From Planctomycetaceae bacterium (GTDB taxonomy: Bacteria; Planctomycetota; UBA1135; GCA-002686595), in the NCBI GenBank assembly GCA_016125265.1, contig WGMC01000006.1, forward strand, positions 284,907-348,906: a stretch of 64,000 nucleotides of DNA, in the 5' to 3' direction. Each line of letters starts with the position of its first letter. The stretch's first letter is position 1. A program made the position numbers and the translations under genes. The notes below the pieces were generated by a model. That model was not told the origin of the DNA and ran no database searches. It saw only the letters and a list, made by a program, of their open reading frames with translations. This document shows, piece by piece, positions 16,895-26,415 of this stretch.

Positions 16895-17568
16895 TCACGA
16901 TCAACCTGCTTCCCGACGAGTACAAGAAGTCCAAACGCTCGTCCTTGAAGGCCCTCGCGGCCGTGGCGGCTTTCGTCGCCATCGACGGAACTCTCGTGGC
17001 CTGGTGGGCCTGGACGGCCTTCGGCGTGCAAGCCGAGGTCGAGAGCCGCTTGGCCGTTCTGCAGTCCGACGTGGACGCGCAGAAACCCCAGGTCGAGTAC
17101 TACCGAGCGCTCGAGAAGGAGAACAAGGAGTTTCTCTCGCGCGAATCGACGCTCAGCGAGATCACCACGATGCGCATCTCGTGGACCGAGAAACTCGACC
17201 AGTTCGTCGACGTGGTCAACCGCGGCGGCGACGGCGAGAAGTACCTCGTGTGGTTCGACGACCTGAACGTCGTCCAGCGTGTGGATGCCAAGGCCGGCAC
17301 CCTCGGCACCCTGCGTGCCGACGGCTACTCGGGCTCCGCGAGCATCACCCACATGGCGAACTTTCTGGACGATCTCGCCCAGTCGGACTTCGCGAAGGGG
17401 TTCCTGCCGCCGAAACCGCCTCAAGGCAAGTTGAGCGACACGGATCCCGAGCGGGTGCCCGCCGAGGTGTGGAGCTTCCCCCTGGAGTTCCAGATCAAGA
17501 CGCCGGAGAAGAAAGAAGTGAAATCGGCTCCCAAGCCCAAGAAAAACGCCAAGGGGGCGAAGTCCTGA
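16891..17568 (+). CDS. pilN: Type IV pilus assembly protein PilN
   Basis: 225 residues. The cytoplasmic tail MITINLLPDEYKK contains the INLLP motif that docks in PilM. A membrane helix covers about residues 24-44 (AVAAFVAIDGTLVAWWAWTAF). A coiled coil and periplasmic domain follow, and the tail is Lys-rich (KTPEKKEVKSAPKPKKN). It overlaps both neighbours by 4 and 1 bases, so it is translationally coupled to PilM and to the PilO-type protein with which it dimerises. Confidence 0.92.
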   Translation: MITINLLPDEYKKSKRSSLKALAAVAAFVAIDGTLVAWWAWTAFGVQAEVESRLAVLQSDVDAQKPQVEYYRALEKENKEFLSRESTLSEITTMRISWTEKLDQFVDVVNRGGDGEKYLVWFDDLNVVQRVDAKAGTLGTLRADGYSGSASITHMANFLDDLAQSDFAKGFLPPKPPQGKLSDTDPERVPAEVWSFPLEFQIKTPEKKEVKSAPKPKKNAKGAKS

Positions 17569-18974
17569 TGGAACCCCGCAAGAAGGTCCTGCTCAGCCTC
17601 GGCGCCGGAGTGGCGGTGACGCTGGGACTTTGCGGACTGGTCTACAGCCAGTACGCCAACCTCGAGAAGTTGCAAGGGGACGCCGAGCGGCTTTCGGCCG
17701 AGATCGACACCAACCGCACCATGCTGGCGAAGTCGCCGGACCTGGAGCGCGAGGTGATCTTGCAGCGCGAAACCGACGAGGTCGTGCGCACGATCCTGCC
17801 CAACTCGAAGGACATGCCCAACTTCACGCGCTCGCTGCACAGTTTCGCCCAAGAGGCGAAGGTGCGCATCAACTCGCTGCAGGAGAAGAACGCCACCCGT
17901 TCCGCCAAGGCGGCGAAGACGGACTTCGAGAAGGCGGCCTACACCGTGCAGTTCGAGGGGGATGCTTTCCAGATCCTCTCGTTCTTCAACCTGGTGGAGA
18001 GCAGCCCGCGGTTCATGTCGGTTCCCTCGTTCCAGCTCAGCGCCGCCAAGAAGCGCCGCATGTCATCGGAGGGTGGGCCGCAGTTGCATGCGGTCACGCT
18101 CGAGGTGGAAACCTACGTCTACGACGAGAAGGGCACCCCCCAACGTGTGCAAGTCGACGGCTACGAGCGCAAGCGCGAGGCGCTCTTGCCCGACATCGCC
18201 AAGCGCACCAGCGACCTCGTGCTGCCCAAGTTCGCCTACAAGGGCGCCCGCAACCGCCGCGATCCTTGGATCGATCCGCGTGTGATGGCCACCGACGTGG
18301 GCGAGCTGGTCCCGATCCCCGAGCAACTCGCCTACGTGGACGTGCTCGCCGAGCGCACCCGTGTCGCCGTTGTCTCGTGGGAGGAATACGACATGGCGGA
18401 AACGCTCGTTGCGCAGATCAAGGTGCGCAGCGAACTCGAGGGGCACCTGGCTGCCATCGAGTCCGAGATCCGTCGTGTGGAGCAGGAGAGCTTCCTGACC
18501 TACGAACCCGCCCGGCGCCGTTACCTGGTGGAAGTGGTGGACGAAGTCGCGCTCATCCGCCACCGCCTGGCGGAGACGGAACAGAAGACGCCCTCGATCG
18601 CGCACCTCGAACAAACCATCCAGTCGATGGAAGGCCACCTGTCGCTGGATGAGTTTGTACTCGCCCTGCAGGTCTTCGAGGCGATCAAGCCGCGGCTCGA
18701 GGCGGTGCTCCCCGGTGAGGCGCGCATCGATGAGCTGGTCGAGCGCATTCGCTTCTACGAGCGGATCGCGCGCACGGCAATCAAGTTCAACCAAATGGAC
18801 CTCACGATCGGGGGTGTAGGTGGCGGCGAAGGCCACTACATCGCTCTCATCAACAAGAGGTCTTATGCGGTGAAGGAAATGGTCGGTCCGGACCTGCAAG
18901 TCCTCGAAATCACTCCCGAGTACGTGGAGTTCCTTTTCGAGGGTGTCGTACTGCGGAAGGCCATCGGCAACTAA
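17568..18974 (+). CDS. pilO: PilO-type protein with C-terminal PilP/GspC-like extension
   Basis: 468 residues, more than twice the usual PilO length. Residues 1-190 form a normal PilO: membrane helix at about 8-26, coiled coil, then the ferredoxin-like core (AYTVQFEGDAFQILSFFNLVES). After it, FAYKGARNRRDPWIDPR (about 222-238) recalls the RDPF motif at the start of PilP. A long helical stretch follows (about 260-420). The last 45 residues (GHYIALINKRSYAVKEMVG, LQVLEITPEYVEFLFEGV) have the pattern of the PilP/GspC homology domain that touches the secretin. No separate pilP gene is present between pilO and pilQ. This is inferred to be a PilO-PilP-like fusion bridging the membrane platform to PilQ. 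Confidence 0.82.
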   Translation: MEPRKKVLLSLGAGVAVTLGLCGLVYSQYANLEKLQGDAERLSAEIDTNRTMLAKSPDLEREVILQRETDEVVRTILPNSKDMPNFTRSLHSFAQEAKVRINSLQEKNATRSAKAAKTDFEKAAYTVQFEGDAFQILSFFNLVESSPRFMSVPSFQLSAAKKRRMSSEGGPQLHAVTLEVETYVYDEKGTPQRVQVDGYERKREALLPDIAKRTSDLVLPKFAYKGARNRRDPWIDPRVMATDVGELVPIPEQLAYVDVLAERTRVAVVSWEEYDMAETLVAQIKVRSELEGHLAAIESEIRRVEQESFLTYEPARRRYLVEVVDEVALIRHRLAETEQKTPSIAHLEQTIQSMEGHLSLDEFVLALQVFEAIKPRLEAVLPGEARIDELVERIRFYERIARTAIKFNQMDLTIGGVGGGEGHYIALINKRSYAVKEMVGPDLQVLEITPEYVEFLFEGVVLRKAIGN

Positions 18975-19018
18975 CTCAGGTAGGAAGCCCCGGGATACAT
19001 CCACGGGGGAGGCACGAA

Positions 19019-20884
19019 TTGAAGACAGTGATCCGTACGGTGGCCGCGTTGTTGGCCATCGGGTTCTCTGCGCCCCTCGTGGACGCGCAGGTTCCCAACC
19101 AAGGTGCGCGGGTTTCCCTGCGCGTGGAGAACCGGCAGTTGCGCGAGGTGGTCGAATACCTCCGTCAACAATCCGGAGCAAACGTGGTCATCGTCGAGGG
19201 CGCGGAGACCCCGATTTCGCTCGAGCTGAGCGACGTGCCCTGGCGCGAAGCGCTTCAGCTCGCGGCCGAACTCGCTGGTTGTGTCGTCGAGCAGCGCACG
19301 GCGGGGGTCTTGACCCTCACCACGCCGCCGCGCGTGACGTTCCAGTTCACCAACGCGTCCATCACGGAGGTGATCGACGTCATCGCCGCCACCAGCGGCG
19401 CGAACGTCGTGGTGGCGCCCGAGGTGACCGGGACGATCTCGCTGCGCCTGCAGAAAGTGCCCTGGCGCGACGCCTTGGACGTGGCCGTGCGCACCCTGGG
19501 TTACGTCATCGTCGAGGAGACCCGCGGCATCCTGCGTGTGGTGGACCCCGTTAGCCTGCAGGCCCAGATGGAGGCCAAGGGTTACCAACTGCGATTCCTC
19601 CGGCCGCGCGGGCACTACGTGCCGGTGCTCAACTCCGAGTTCGTGGCCGGTGAGATCAAACCCCCGTCCGGCGACCTCGACAAGGACTTCCCGGTGATCA
19701 CCGCACTGCGTCGGGCCCTGAGCCCGGGCGGCGAGATCAACTACGTGGCCGACAAGAACGTGCTGATCGTGCGCGACACGGCCCGCGTGCATGCCGAGAT
19801 CTCGGACATGCTCGAGCGCCTCGACGTCGAGCCCGCGCAGGTCTTCGTGGACGTCAAGTTCGTCTCGACGTCGAACTCCGACCTCTTCGATCTCGGTGTC
19901 GACTACGGCGAGAACGGCCCGCGCGTCTCCATGAGCATGGGCCAGATCCCGATCAAACTGCCCTTCGACCTGGGCGATGGCGGTTGGGATGACAACATCA
20001 TCGCCAACGATTCGGGCACGGGGCCGTTCACGGACCCGACCCTGAACGGGGGCTCGACCTTCGTGCCGACGACGATCTTTGGATCGCTCAACTTCACGGG
20101 GGTGACCGCGACGTTGCGCATGCTGCAGCGCGACACCAAGTCCCAGGTGGTGCAGGCCCCCAAGATCATCGCCCTGGACGGCCGGGAAGCGACGATCTTC
20201 GTCGGTGAGACCATCCGTTACGCCGAGGCGAAGACCGAACAGGGTCAGGCCGGTGGCCTCAGCCTGTCGGTGCAAGAAGCCGACGGCTCGCCGGTGGAAG
20301 TCGGTTTCCAACTGCTGATCGTGCCGAACATCATCCCCGGCACGAACACGTTGACGATGGACGTGATCCCGAAGGAGACCAGCCTCTCGGGCAGCGGCCA
20401 GACGGCCCTCGCTCCGGCGGGTTTCGACGTGTTCACGGTCGGTGCGGCGGGCGCCGAGGGCTCCATCGCGCTGCCGCGTGTGCGCTCCTCGACGATCGTG
20501 ACCAGCATGTTGCTCGAGAGCGGCCAGACGGCCGTGATCGGCGGCCTGACCACGGACATCGAAACCGAGCGCGTCTCGCGCATCCCCTACATCAGCCGCA
20601 TCCCGGTGGTGGGGGAGCTCTTCAAGCACCGCGAGCGCAACAAGGAGAAGCGCAGCCTGATGGTGTTCGTCACGCCGACCATCGTGCGCTCGGCCCGCGA
20701 CACGGACGCCATGTTGCAGCGCGAGCTGGATCGCCGCCGCAAGTTGTACGAGGGCGAGTTGGGTCGCCTGGTCTTCGGTGAAGGTGGCATTCCCGCGCCC
20801 CGTCCGGAGCCCGAGGCCGCCCCGGTGACCGGTGGATCGGCGGTGGAACTCAACACCTTCGTCGAGCCGGGCGCCGACGGCTGA
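19019..20884 (+). CDS. pilQ: Type IV pilus secretin PilQ
   Basis: 621 residues from TTG with GGGGGAGG upstream. A signal peptide (VAALLAIGFSAPLVDA, cleavage near residue 23) is followed by two STN-like beta domains with paired motifs DVPWREAL and KVPWRDAL, an N1/KH-like secretin domain, then the C-terminal secretin barrel. The barrel has VQAPKIIALDGREATIFVGE and the closing VPVVGELFKHRERNKEKRSLMVFVTPTIV. It forms the outer-membrane pore for the pilus. The C-terminal 60 residues are an Ala/Pro-rich tail. Last gene of the pilMNO(P)Q set, 44 bases after pilO. Confidence 0.95.
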   Translation: MKTVIRTVAALLAIGFSAPLVDAQVPNQGARVSLRVENRQLREVVEYLRQQSGANVVIVEGAETPISLELSDVPWREALQLAAELAGCVVEQRTAGVLTLTTPPRVTFQFTNASITEVIDVIAATSGANVVVAPEVTGTISLRLQKVPWRDALDVAVRTLGYVIVEETRGILRVVDPVSLQAQMEAKGYQLRFLRPRGHYVPVLNSEFVAGEIKPPSGDLDKDFPVITALRRALSPGGEINYVADKNVLIVRDTARVHAEISDMLERLDVEPAQVFVDVKFVSTSNSDLFDLGVDYGENGPRVSMSMGQIPIKLPFDLGDGGWDDNIIANDSGTGPFTDPTLNGGSTFVPTTIFGSLNFTGVTATLRMLQRDTKSQVVQAPKIIALDGREATIFVGETIRYAEAKTEQGQAGGLSLSVQEADGSPVEVGFQLLIVPNIIPGTNTLTMDVIPKETSLSGSGQTALAPAGFDVFTVGAAGAEGSIALPRVRSSTIVTSMLLESGQTAVIGGLTTDIETERVSRIPYISRIPVVGELFKHRERNKEKRSLMVFVTPTIVRSARDTDAMLQRELDRRRKLYEGELGRLVFGEGGIPAPRPEPEAAPVTGGSAVELNTFVEPGADG

Positions 20885-21631
20885 TCGAGTCGCCTCGGTG
20901 GGGCGGGATGCCCCCCTTGGGCAAGAACGCGGGTCGTCGGGCAGGTCCCGGCGGCCCGCGTGCCGTGGCGGCCGCGGCTTTGCCACTGGCTGGCGCACTG
21001 GCCGGTGCACTGGCCGGCGGGCCGCCCTCGGCCCGCGGGGTTGGGGAGGGCACCCGCGCCGGGCCGCGGGAGGGGCATGCGGGGCCGCCGGACCCGAATC
21101 CGATCCGGCGGCGCTGCTTTTGGGACCTCCCCCGTCGACAGGGCCTCCCCGGATCGGCCACCATGCCGGTCAACCGCTGCGGCAGGCCCCCGATCCGAAG
21201 GGAGTCGCGCACCGGCTTGCGTGCGCGACGCAGCGCTCCGGATCGTCCGGGGACCGGGGCGCCCGCCAGAACCACGAACACGCGTGTCCCCGAGCTGGGG
21301 ATGCGGGCCGTCGCGAACCCAGAGGAGCCCCCTCGGGCCGTGCCGGATGCGCCGGGCGGCGAGGCCGCCCCGGCCACGGCAGGATCCCGGGCGGGCGCCC
21401 CCGCGCCACGACGGCCGCAACGGCGACCCTTTGGTCGGCCCCTCGCCCGAATCCGCGCAGCGGTTTCCGGCCCGGCGGTCGCGGCGGGACGCCAACCCGG
21501 CTCGACGTCGCGCGATGGGGCGGCCCCTGCGGCCGGCCGGGTCCCTCGGGACCGGGCCTCCGCCCACCCGCCCCGTCGCAGCTCCGTCCGCGAGGGCACG
21601 TGGAAACCGCGTTCCTTCGCGAAATCCACCG
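20885..21631. other. Long intergenic stretch, no gene seen
   Basis: 747 bases between pilQ and the RNase E/G gene. Several frames are open because of the high GC content, including one in frame with the RNase, but their translations are Arg/Pro/Gly-rich with scattered Trp and Cys and look non-coding. A short GCACTGGCCGG motif repeats near 20998-21018. Nothing else was recognised. Confidence 0.5.
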
Positions 21632-24304
21632 ATGAACCAAGTCCCCCTGCCGCGTGACCACGGGTCGCGGGCGCCGGGCGAGCCGGACCTACACGGCGAC
21701 TCGCACCACGAACTTCCCCACGACAGCGGCGACGGGATCTCTCCGCCCCTCGACGAAGAACCGCTCGCCGACGGCGCGGACGGGAGCGAAGCCGCGGAGC
21801 CCGCCGCCGCCGCACCCGCGAAACGCCGCCGCCGGGGGCGCAGGGGCCGCCGCGGCGGAACGCGCCATGCGAACGAGGACGGCGAAACAGCCCCCGAGGG
21901 GGACGAGGACGGCGAAGCGCCCGCGTTCGTCGCCAGCTCGCCCGCGGATGGATCCCAGGACGCCGACGAGGTCGATGGTGAGTCCCACGGCGAACCGTTC
22001 GACTCCGATGCGGTCGACGCCGTCGACGTGGAGGCTCCCGTCGCGCGCAAGAAACGCCGCCGCCGCAGCCGCCGCGGGAAACGTGTGGGGGATGGGGAGG
22101 AAGTCGTGCGCGAATCGCGCGTCGACGACAGCGACGACGATGTGGACGCCCGCGATGCGAGCCCCGAGGACGAGCCCGCCGAGGACGCCCGGACCGACCA
22201 AATCGAAGAAGACGGCGCCACACCCGAAGCGAACGAGGTTGGCACCGGACGCAAGAAGCGCTCCCGCCGCCGTCGCCGCCGGACGGGCGCGGGCCGCCGG
22301 GCGGACGGCACCGAAGGGAACGACGGCGCCGCTTCGTCGGAGCACGACCGCGATGCCGACGACGAACCCGCGGCAGCCGTCGCCGCCGCACCCGCGCGCG
22401 GCGGTCGCGCCGCGAAGGCGCAGCGGGACGAGGGCCGTGGCGGCTCCCGGTCCGGCTCCAAGAAACGCGGCGGCCGACGCCGCAAGGGTCGCGGCGCACC
22501 GGAGGAGGCTCCCGAGCCCGAACCGGGGGCCGTCGGCATCGAGGCGATCCCCGGGGAAGAGGACGACCTCGCCGAACTGGGGCCGCCCGTGCGCCAGGGC
22601 CGCTCCCGCGGCGCCAGGGCGGAATCGGACGACGACGCGCCGCACCAGGTGGAAGTGCCCCGCGACCAGCGCATCCTGGTCAACGCGGCCGACCCCGAAG
22701 AGACCCGCGTGGTCGTCGTGGAGGGCACGAAGATCGTCGACCTGCAGATGACCGTGCGGGACAAGGAGTCCTACGTCAACGACATCTACCGCGGCCGTGT
22801 CGTCAACCTCGAAACGGCGATTGGCGCCGCATTCGTGGACTTCGGCCAGGGGCGCAATGGCTTTCTGCACGTTTCGGACGTGATGGAGGTCTACGGCGAG
22901 GAGAAGTGGTCCCTCGACAAGTTGCTCACCGCGCGCACGGACCCGGAGGATTGGGGCGACGGCGCGAAGGCCGACGAGATCGAGGGTGAGGAAAAGCGCG
23001 ACGAGGGCAAGGGCAAACGCTCGAAACAAAAGCCGCGCGCGCGCCAACGCAAGCGCTACGCCATCAGCGATCTGCTGCAGAAGGGGCAGACGGTGGCCGT
23101 GCAGATCACGAAGGACGCGATCGGCGACAAGGGCCCGACGCTGACGACGTTCATCTCGATTCCCGGCCGCTACCTCGTGCTGATGCCGTCCCTCGAGCGC
23201 ACCGGTGTCAGCCGCAAGATCGAGGACGACAAGGAGCGCCGCCGCCTCAAGCGCATCCTGCAGAGCCTCGACATCCCCGACGGCATGGGGGTCATCGTGC
23301 GCACCGCCGGTGTAGGGCGCACGAAGGCCGACATCAAACGCGACCTCGACTACCTGATCGCCGTTTGGGAGGAATTCTCGAAGAAGCTGGTGCTCGGGCG
23401 CAACCCGGCGCCGCTCTACCAGGAATCCGACGTGGCGATCCGCACCATGCGCGACCTATTCTCGGCGCGCACGGACACGGTCGTCGTGGACTCGCCGTCG
23501 GTGTTCGAACACATGCGCGGCTTCACCGAGAAGCTGATGCCCGAACACGTCGACCGCATCGTGTTGCACGAGGCCGCGAAGCCGCTGTTCCACCAGCACG
23601 GCATCGAGCCGGACTTCGAGCGCATCTTCGCGCGCCGCGTGGAACTGCCCTCGGGCGGCTCCATCGTCATCGACCAGACCGAAGCGCTCGTCGCCATCGA
23701 CGTGAACTCGGGCCGCACCCGCGACGAGGGCGCCGACTTCGAGGACATCGCCCTGAAGACGAACCTCGAGGCCGCCCCCGAGATCGCGCGCCAGATCCGG
23801 CTGCGCGACCTCGGCGGGATCCTGGTGCTCGACTTCATCGACATGATGCGGCAGTCGAGTCGTAAGTTGGTCGAACGCGCCCTGCGCGACGCGCTGGACA
23901 CGGATCGGGCGCGCTCCAAGGTGGGGCGCATCTCGCAGTTCGGCCTCCTGGAGCTGACCCGCCAGCGCCTCGGCCCGGGCCTGTCGCGGCTCGTCTACGA
24001 CACGTGCCCGAGCTGCAAGGGCTCCGGCCGCCGCCGCACGGCCCAGTCCCGCGCGCAGGCCGTCCTGCGGCGGCTGTCGTCGGCCCTCAGCCAGAAGGGT
24101 TTCACCAAGATCGAGGTGCTCTGCCACCACGACACCGTGGACTGGCTCAAGAAGCGCAATTCCGCCGAACTGGACGAGCTGATGGAGCGCGGCAAACGCG
24201 AGATCGCCCTCCGCGGCGTGGACGAGCAGGCGGAGGAGAGCATCTTCCATTACCTGCGCGCCGACGGTAGGGAAGTGCGCCCGGGCGGCCGCCGCAAGCG
24301 CTGA
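21632..24304 (+). CDS. rng: Ribonuclease E/G family endoribonuclease
   Basis: 890 residues. The first 340 are low complexity: acidic runs rich in Asp, Glu and Ala alternate with Arg/Lys clusters such as KRRRRGRRGRRGG and KKRRRRSRRGKR, probably RNA- or partner-binding. The catalytic part starts ILVNAADPEETRVVVVEG, with an S1 domain (about 375-470) holding a charged insert. The metal-binding aspartates are in ALVAIDVNSGRT (about 689) and GILVLDFIDMM (about 733). The zinc-link motif CPSCKGSG is at about 792. This is the processing and decay enzyme for rRNA and mRNA. The extension is at the N-terminus, unlike the C-terminal scaffold of E. coli RNase E. ATG 21632 is the likely start; the open frame upstream looks non-coding. 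Confidence 0.9.
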   Translation: MNQVPLPRDHGSRAPGEPDLHGDSHHELPHDSGDGISPPLDEEPLADGADGSEAAEPAAAAPAKRRRRGRRGRRGGTRHANEDGETAPEGDEDGEAPAFVASSPADGSQDADEVDGESHGEPFDSDAVDAVDVEAPVARKKRRRRSRRGKRVGDGEEVVRESRVDDSDDDVDARDASPEDEPAEDARTDQIEEDGATPEANEVGTGRKKRSRRRRRRTGAGRRADGTEGNDGAASSEHDRDADDEPAAAVAAAPARGGRAAKAQRDEGRGGSRSGSKKRGGRRRKGRGAPEEAPEPEPGAVGIEAIPGEEDDLAELGPPVRQGRSRGARAESDDDAPHQVEVPRDQRILVNAADPEETRVVVVEGTKIVDLQMTVRDKESYVNDIYRGRVVNLETAIGAAFVDFGQGRNGFLHVSDVMEVYGEEKWSLDKLLTARTDPEDWGDGAKADEIEGEEKRDEGKGKRSKQKPRARQRKRYAISDLLQKGQTVAVQITKDAIGDKGPTLTTFISIPGRYLVLMPSLERTGVSRKIEDDKERRRLKRILQSLDIPDGMGVIVRTAGVGRTKADIKRDLDYLIAVWEEFSKKLVLGRNPAPLYQESDVAIRTMRDLFSARTDTVVVDSPSVFEHMRGFTEKLMPEHVDRIVLHEAAKPLFHQHGIEPDFERIFARRVELPSGGSIVIDQTEALVAIDVNSGRTRDEGADFEDIALKTNLEAAPEIARQIRLRDLGGILVLDFIDMMRQSSRKLVERALRDALDTDRARSKVGRISQFGLLELTRQRLGPGLSRLVYDTCPSCKGSGRRRTAQSRAQAVLRRLSSALSQKGFTKIEVLCHHDTVDWLKKRNSAELDELMERGKREIALRGVDEQAEESIFHYLRADGREVRPGGRRKR

Positions 24305-24316
24305 ACCGGCTCGAGC

Positions 24317-24361
24317 TGCCTCTACCCCCCCGGACAGCGGCCGGGCGGGGGGGGTGGAGGA
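24317..24361 (+). terminator. Hairpin after the RNase E/G gene
   Basis: CCTCTACCCCCCCGG pairs with CCGG-GC-GGGGGGGTGGAGG-type sequence across a short loop, with a small bulge. It stands about a dozen bases after the stop codon and before the rplU leader. Confidence 0.55.
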
Positions 24362-24536
24362 GGTCGTCCCGCCCGGCGCCCTCCCCCCTGGTCCTCGAAG
24401 GTCCCCCTTCCCCTTTGCCTCCCGTCCCGCTAGGATTCTCGCCCCCTGTGGGACTCGAGTCCCGCCCTGGGCCCGCGCTTTTGCACCCAGACCCTTTCTC
24501 CTGCCCCCCGGTCGCCCCGCGCGGCCCCTCCCAACC

Positions 24537-24851
24537 GTGTACGCAGTCATCTCCGATCGCGGTCGCCAGTCCCGAGTGCGCGTGGGCGACATCGTGGACG
24601 TCGACCTTCTCCAGAAGGCAGCCCCGGGCGAGGCGCTCGAGTTCTCCCAGGTCCTGCTCGTCGGCAACGACGACGGTGTGCGCGTCGGAGCTCCGACCAT
24701 CGCCGGCGCCAAGGTCACCGCGGAAGTCCTGGGCCAATCCCACGACAAGAAGCTGGTGGTCTTCCGCTTCAAGCGCCGCAAGAACGTGCGCGTGAAGAAC
24801 GGCCACCGTCAAAAGCACACCCGCATCAAGATCACCGGCATCGTCGCCTGA
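24537..24851 (+). CDS. rplU: 50S ribosomal protein L21
   Basis: 104 residues from GTG, the normal length. It starts MYAVISDRGRQSRVRVGDIVDVD and ends KRRKNVRVKNGHRQKHTRIKITGI, both typical of L21. An ATG/other start further upstream would add residues without homology. A TAGGAT box at 24431-24436 may be the -10 of the operon promoter, giving a leader of about 100 bases. rpmA follows after 25 bases and obg after that, the common rplU-rpmA-obg order. Confidence 0.95.
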   Translation: MYAVISDRGRQSRVRVGDIVDVDLLQKAAPGEALEFSQVLLVGNDDGVRVGAPTIAGAKVTAEVLGQSHDKKLVVFRFKRRKNVRVKNGHRQKHTRIKITGIVA

Positions 24852-24876
24852 GCGCGCGACCCATCGTTAACCTTCT

Positions 24877-25125
24877 ATGGCACACAAAAAAGGCCAAGGC
24901 TCGACGCGCAACGGACGCGATTCGAACCCCCAGTTCCGCGGAGTGAAGCGCTACGGCGGCCAAGTGGTCACCGCCGGCACCATTTTGGTCCGCCAGTGCG
25001 GCACCCTCTTCCACGCCGGCCGCAACGTCGGCGTGGGCAGCGACTACACCCTCTTCGCGCTGGTGCCCGGCACCGTGCGGTTCCAAGCGAACCGCAAGGT
25101 GCACGTGGACACGGCCGCGAACTGA
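24877..25125 (+). CDS. rpmA: 50S ribosomal protein L27
   Basis: 82 residues. [19 protein letters not shown] is the conserved N-terminal tail that reaches the peptidyl transferase centre; no cleavable N-terminal extension of the Firmicutes kind is present. [19 protein letters not shown] follows as expected. It lies between rplU and obg. Confidence 0.97.
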   Translation: MAHKKGQGSTRNGRDSNPQFRGVKRYGGQVVTAGTILVRQCGTLFHAGRNVGVGSDYTLFALVPGTVRFQANRKVHVDTAAN

Positions 25126-25225
25126 TTCGCCCACCATTCCGCTGCGGCGAGTCCAAGCCGCGACACGAGCGCGGCGGTGACGCACGCCGCGCGGCTCTTT
25201 TCGATCTCCCCCTGCCCGCTTCCCG

Positions 25226-26239
25226 ATGCTGCTGCGCGACGAATGCGAGATCCAGGTCCAAGGGGGCAAGGGCGGCGACGGCCTGGTGTCGTTCTGGCGT
25301 GAGAAGTACATCACGAAGGGCGGTCCCGACGGCGGCGATGGAGGCGACGGCGGCAGCGTCGTGCTGGTCGCCACGTCGCGCGTCAACTCGCTGTTGATCC
25401 TGGGGCGCAGCCCGCGCTACGAAGCGATTTCGGGCGGTCCGGGCGGACCCAACAACCGGGCCGGTCGCGACGGCGACGATGTGCGCCTCGAGGTGCCGCT
25501 CGGCACCCAGGTCTTCGACGCGCGCCGCGGCAACCTGCTGCGCGACCTGGTCGAAGAGGGGCAGACGCTGGTCGTCGCCCAGGGTGGTCGGGGCGGGCGC
25601 GGCAACCCGCACTTCGCCACCGCCGTGCGCCAGGCGCCTCGCCGCGCCGAACCGGGCCGCCCCGGCGAAGCGCGCCGCCTGCGGCTCGAGCTGAAACTGT
25701 TCGCCGAGGTGGGTCTCGTCGGTCTGCCCAACGCGGGCAAGTCGACCTTCCTGGCATCCGTCAGCCGTGCCACGCCGAAGATCGCCGACTACCCGTTCAC
25801 GACGCTCGAACCTCAGGTCGGCATCGCCGCGGTGGGGGACTACGACACCCTCGTCGTCGCGGACCTGCCGGGTCTGATCGAGGGCGCCTCGGAGGGCCAC
25901 GGTCTCGGCTACCGCTTCCTCAAACACGTCGAGCGTTGCCGTGTGCTGCTTCACCTCGTCGACGTGTCGGAGATGGCGTTGGAGGCGCCGGCCGACGCGC
26001 TGGCCGTGATCGAGCGCGAGTTGGAACTCTATTCGGCGACGCTGTTCGCGCGGCCGCGCCTGCTCGTCGCCACGAAGGTCGAAGGCGAAGTCGGCGAGCG
26101 GCGCGCGGCGGAGTTGGCCGAAGCGGCCGGTCGACCGGTGCACGCGATCAGCTCCCACACGGGCCGCGGGGTGCGCGAGCTGCTGGACGCGGCCCAGAAG
26201 CTCGTGCGGGCCCCCGGCGCGGCGCCCGCGCGCCGCTGA
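25226..26239 (+). CDS. obg: GTPase Obg
   Basis: 337 residues. The glycine-rich Obg domain (about 1-155) has GGKGGDGLVSFWREKYITKGGPDGG. The G domain has G1 GLPNAGKST, switch I PKIADYPFTTLEPQ and G3 DLPGLIEGA. The G4 motif is TKVE (in LLVATKVEGE) instead of the usual NKxD, which may weaken guanine specificity; G5 appears as AISSHTGRG. There is no C-terminal OCT domain. Obg acts in late 50S assembly and stress control. It completes the L21-L27-Obg group. Confidence 0.94.
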   Translation: MLLRDECEIQVQGGKGGDGLVSFWREKYITKGGPDGGDGGDGGSVVLVATSRVNSLLILGRSPRYEAISGGPGGPNNRAGRDGDDVRLEVPLGTQVFDARRGNLLRDLVEEGQTLVVAQGGRGGRGNPHFATAVRQAPRRAEPGRPGEARRLRLELKLFAEVGLVGLPNAGKSTFLASVSRATPKIADYPFTTLEPQVGIAAVGDYDTLVVADLPGLIEGASEGHGLGYRFLKHVERCRVLLHLVDVSEMALEAPADALAVIERELELYSATLFARPRLLVATKVEGEVGERRAAELAEAAGRPVHAISSHTGRGVRELLDAAQKLVRAPGAAPARR

Positions 26240-26415
26240 CGCAGCGCGCAACTGACGGCGTGCGGCCAGCGGTGCGCGGCATGCGGCCCCTGTCCCCGCG
26301 CGGTTTGCGGCCGCATCCGCTTGGATTCGGGGCCGCGGACTCAAGCCCACCCCCGCGGACTCCCGATGCTGACCCGCGGGACCGGGCGCATCGCCCGTCC
26401 CCAGGAGTTCGGGCC

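Noticed and set aside
20908..21657. Candidate gene between pilQ and the RNase gene
   Set aside because: Three frames are open at once and all give Arg/Pro/Gly-rich text without domains or a ribosome-binding site.
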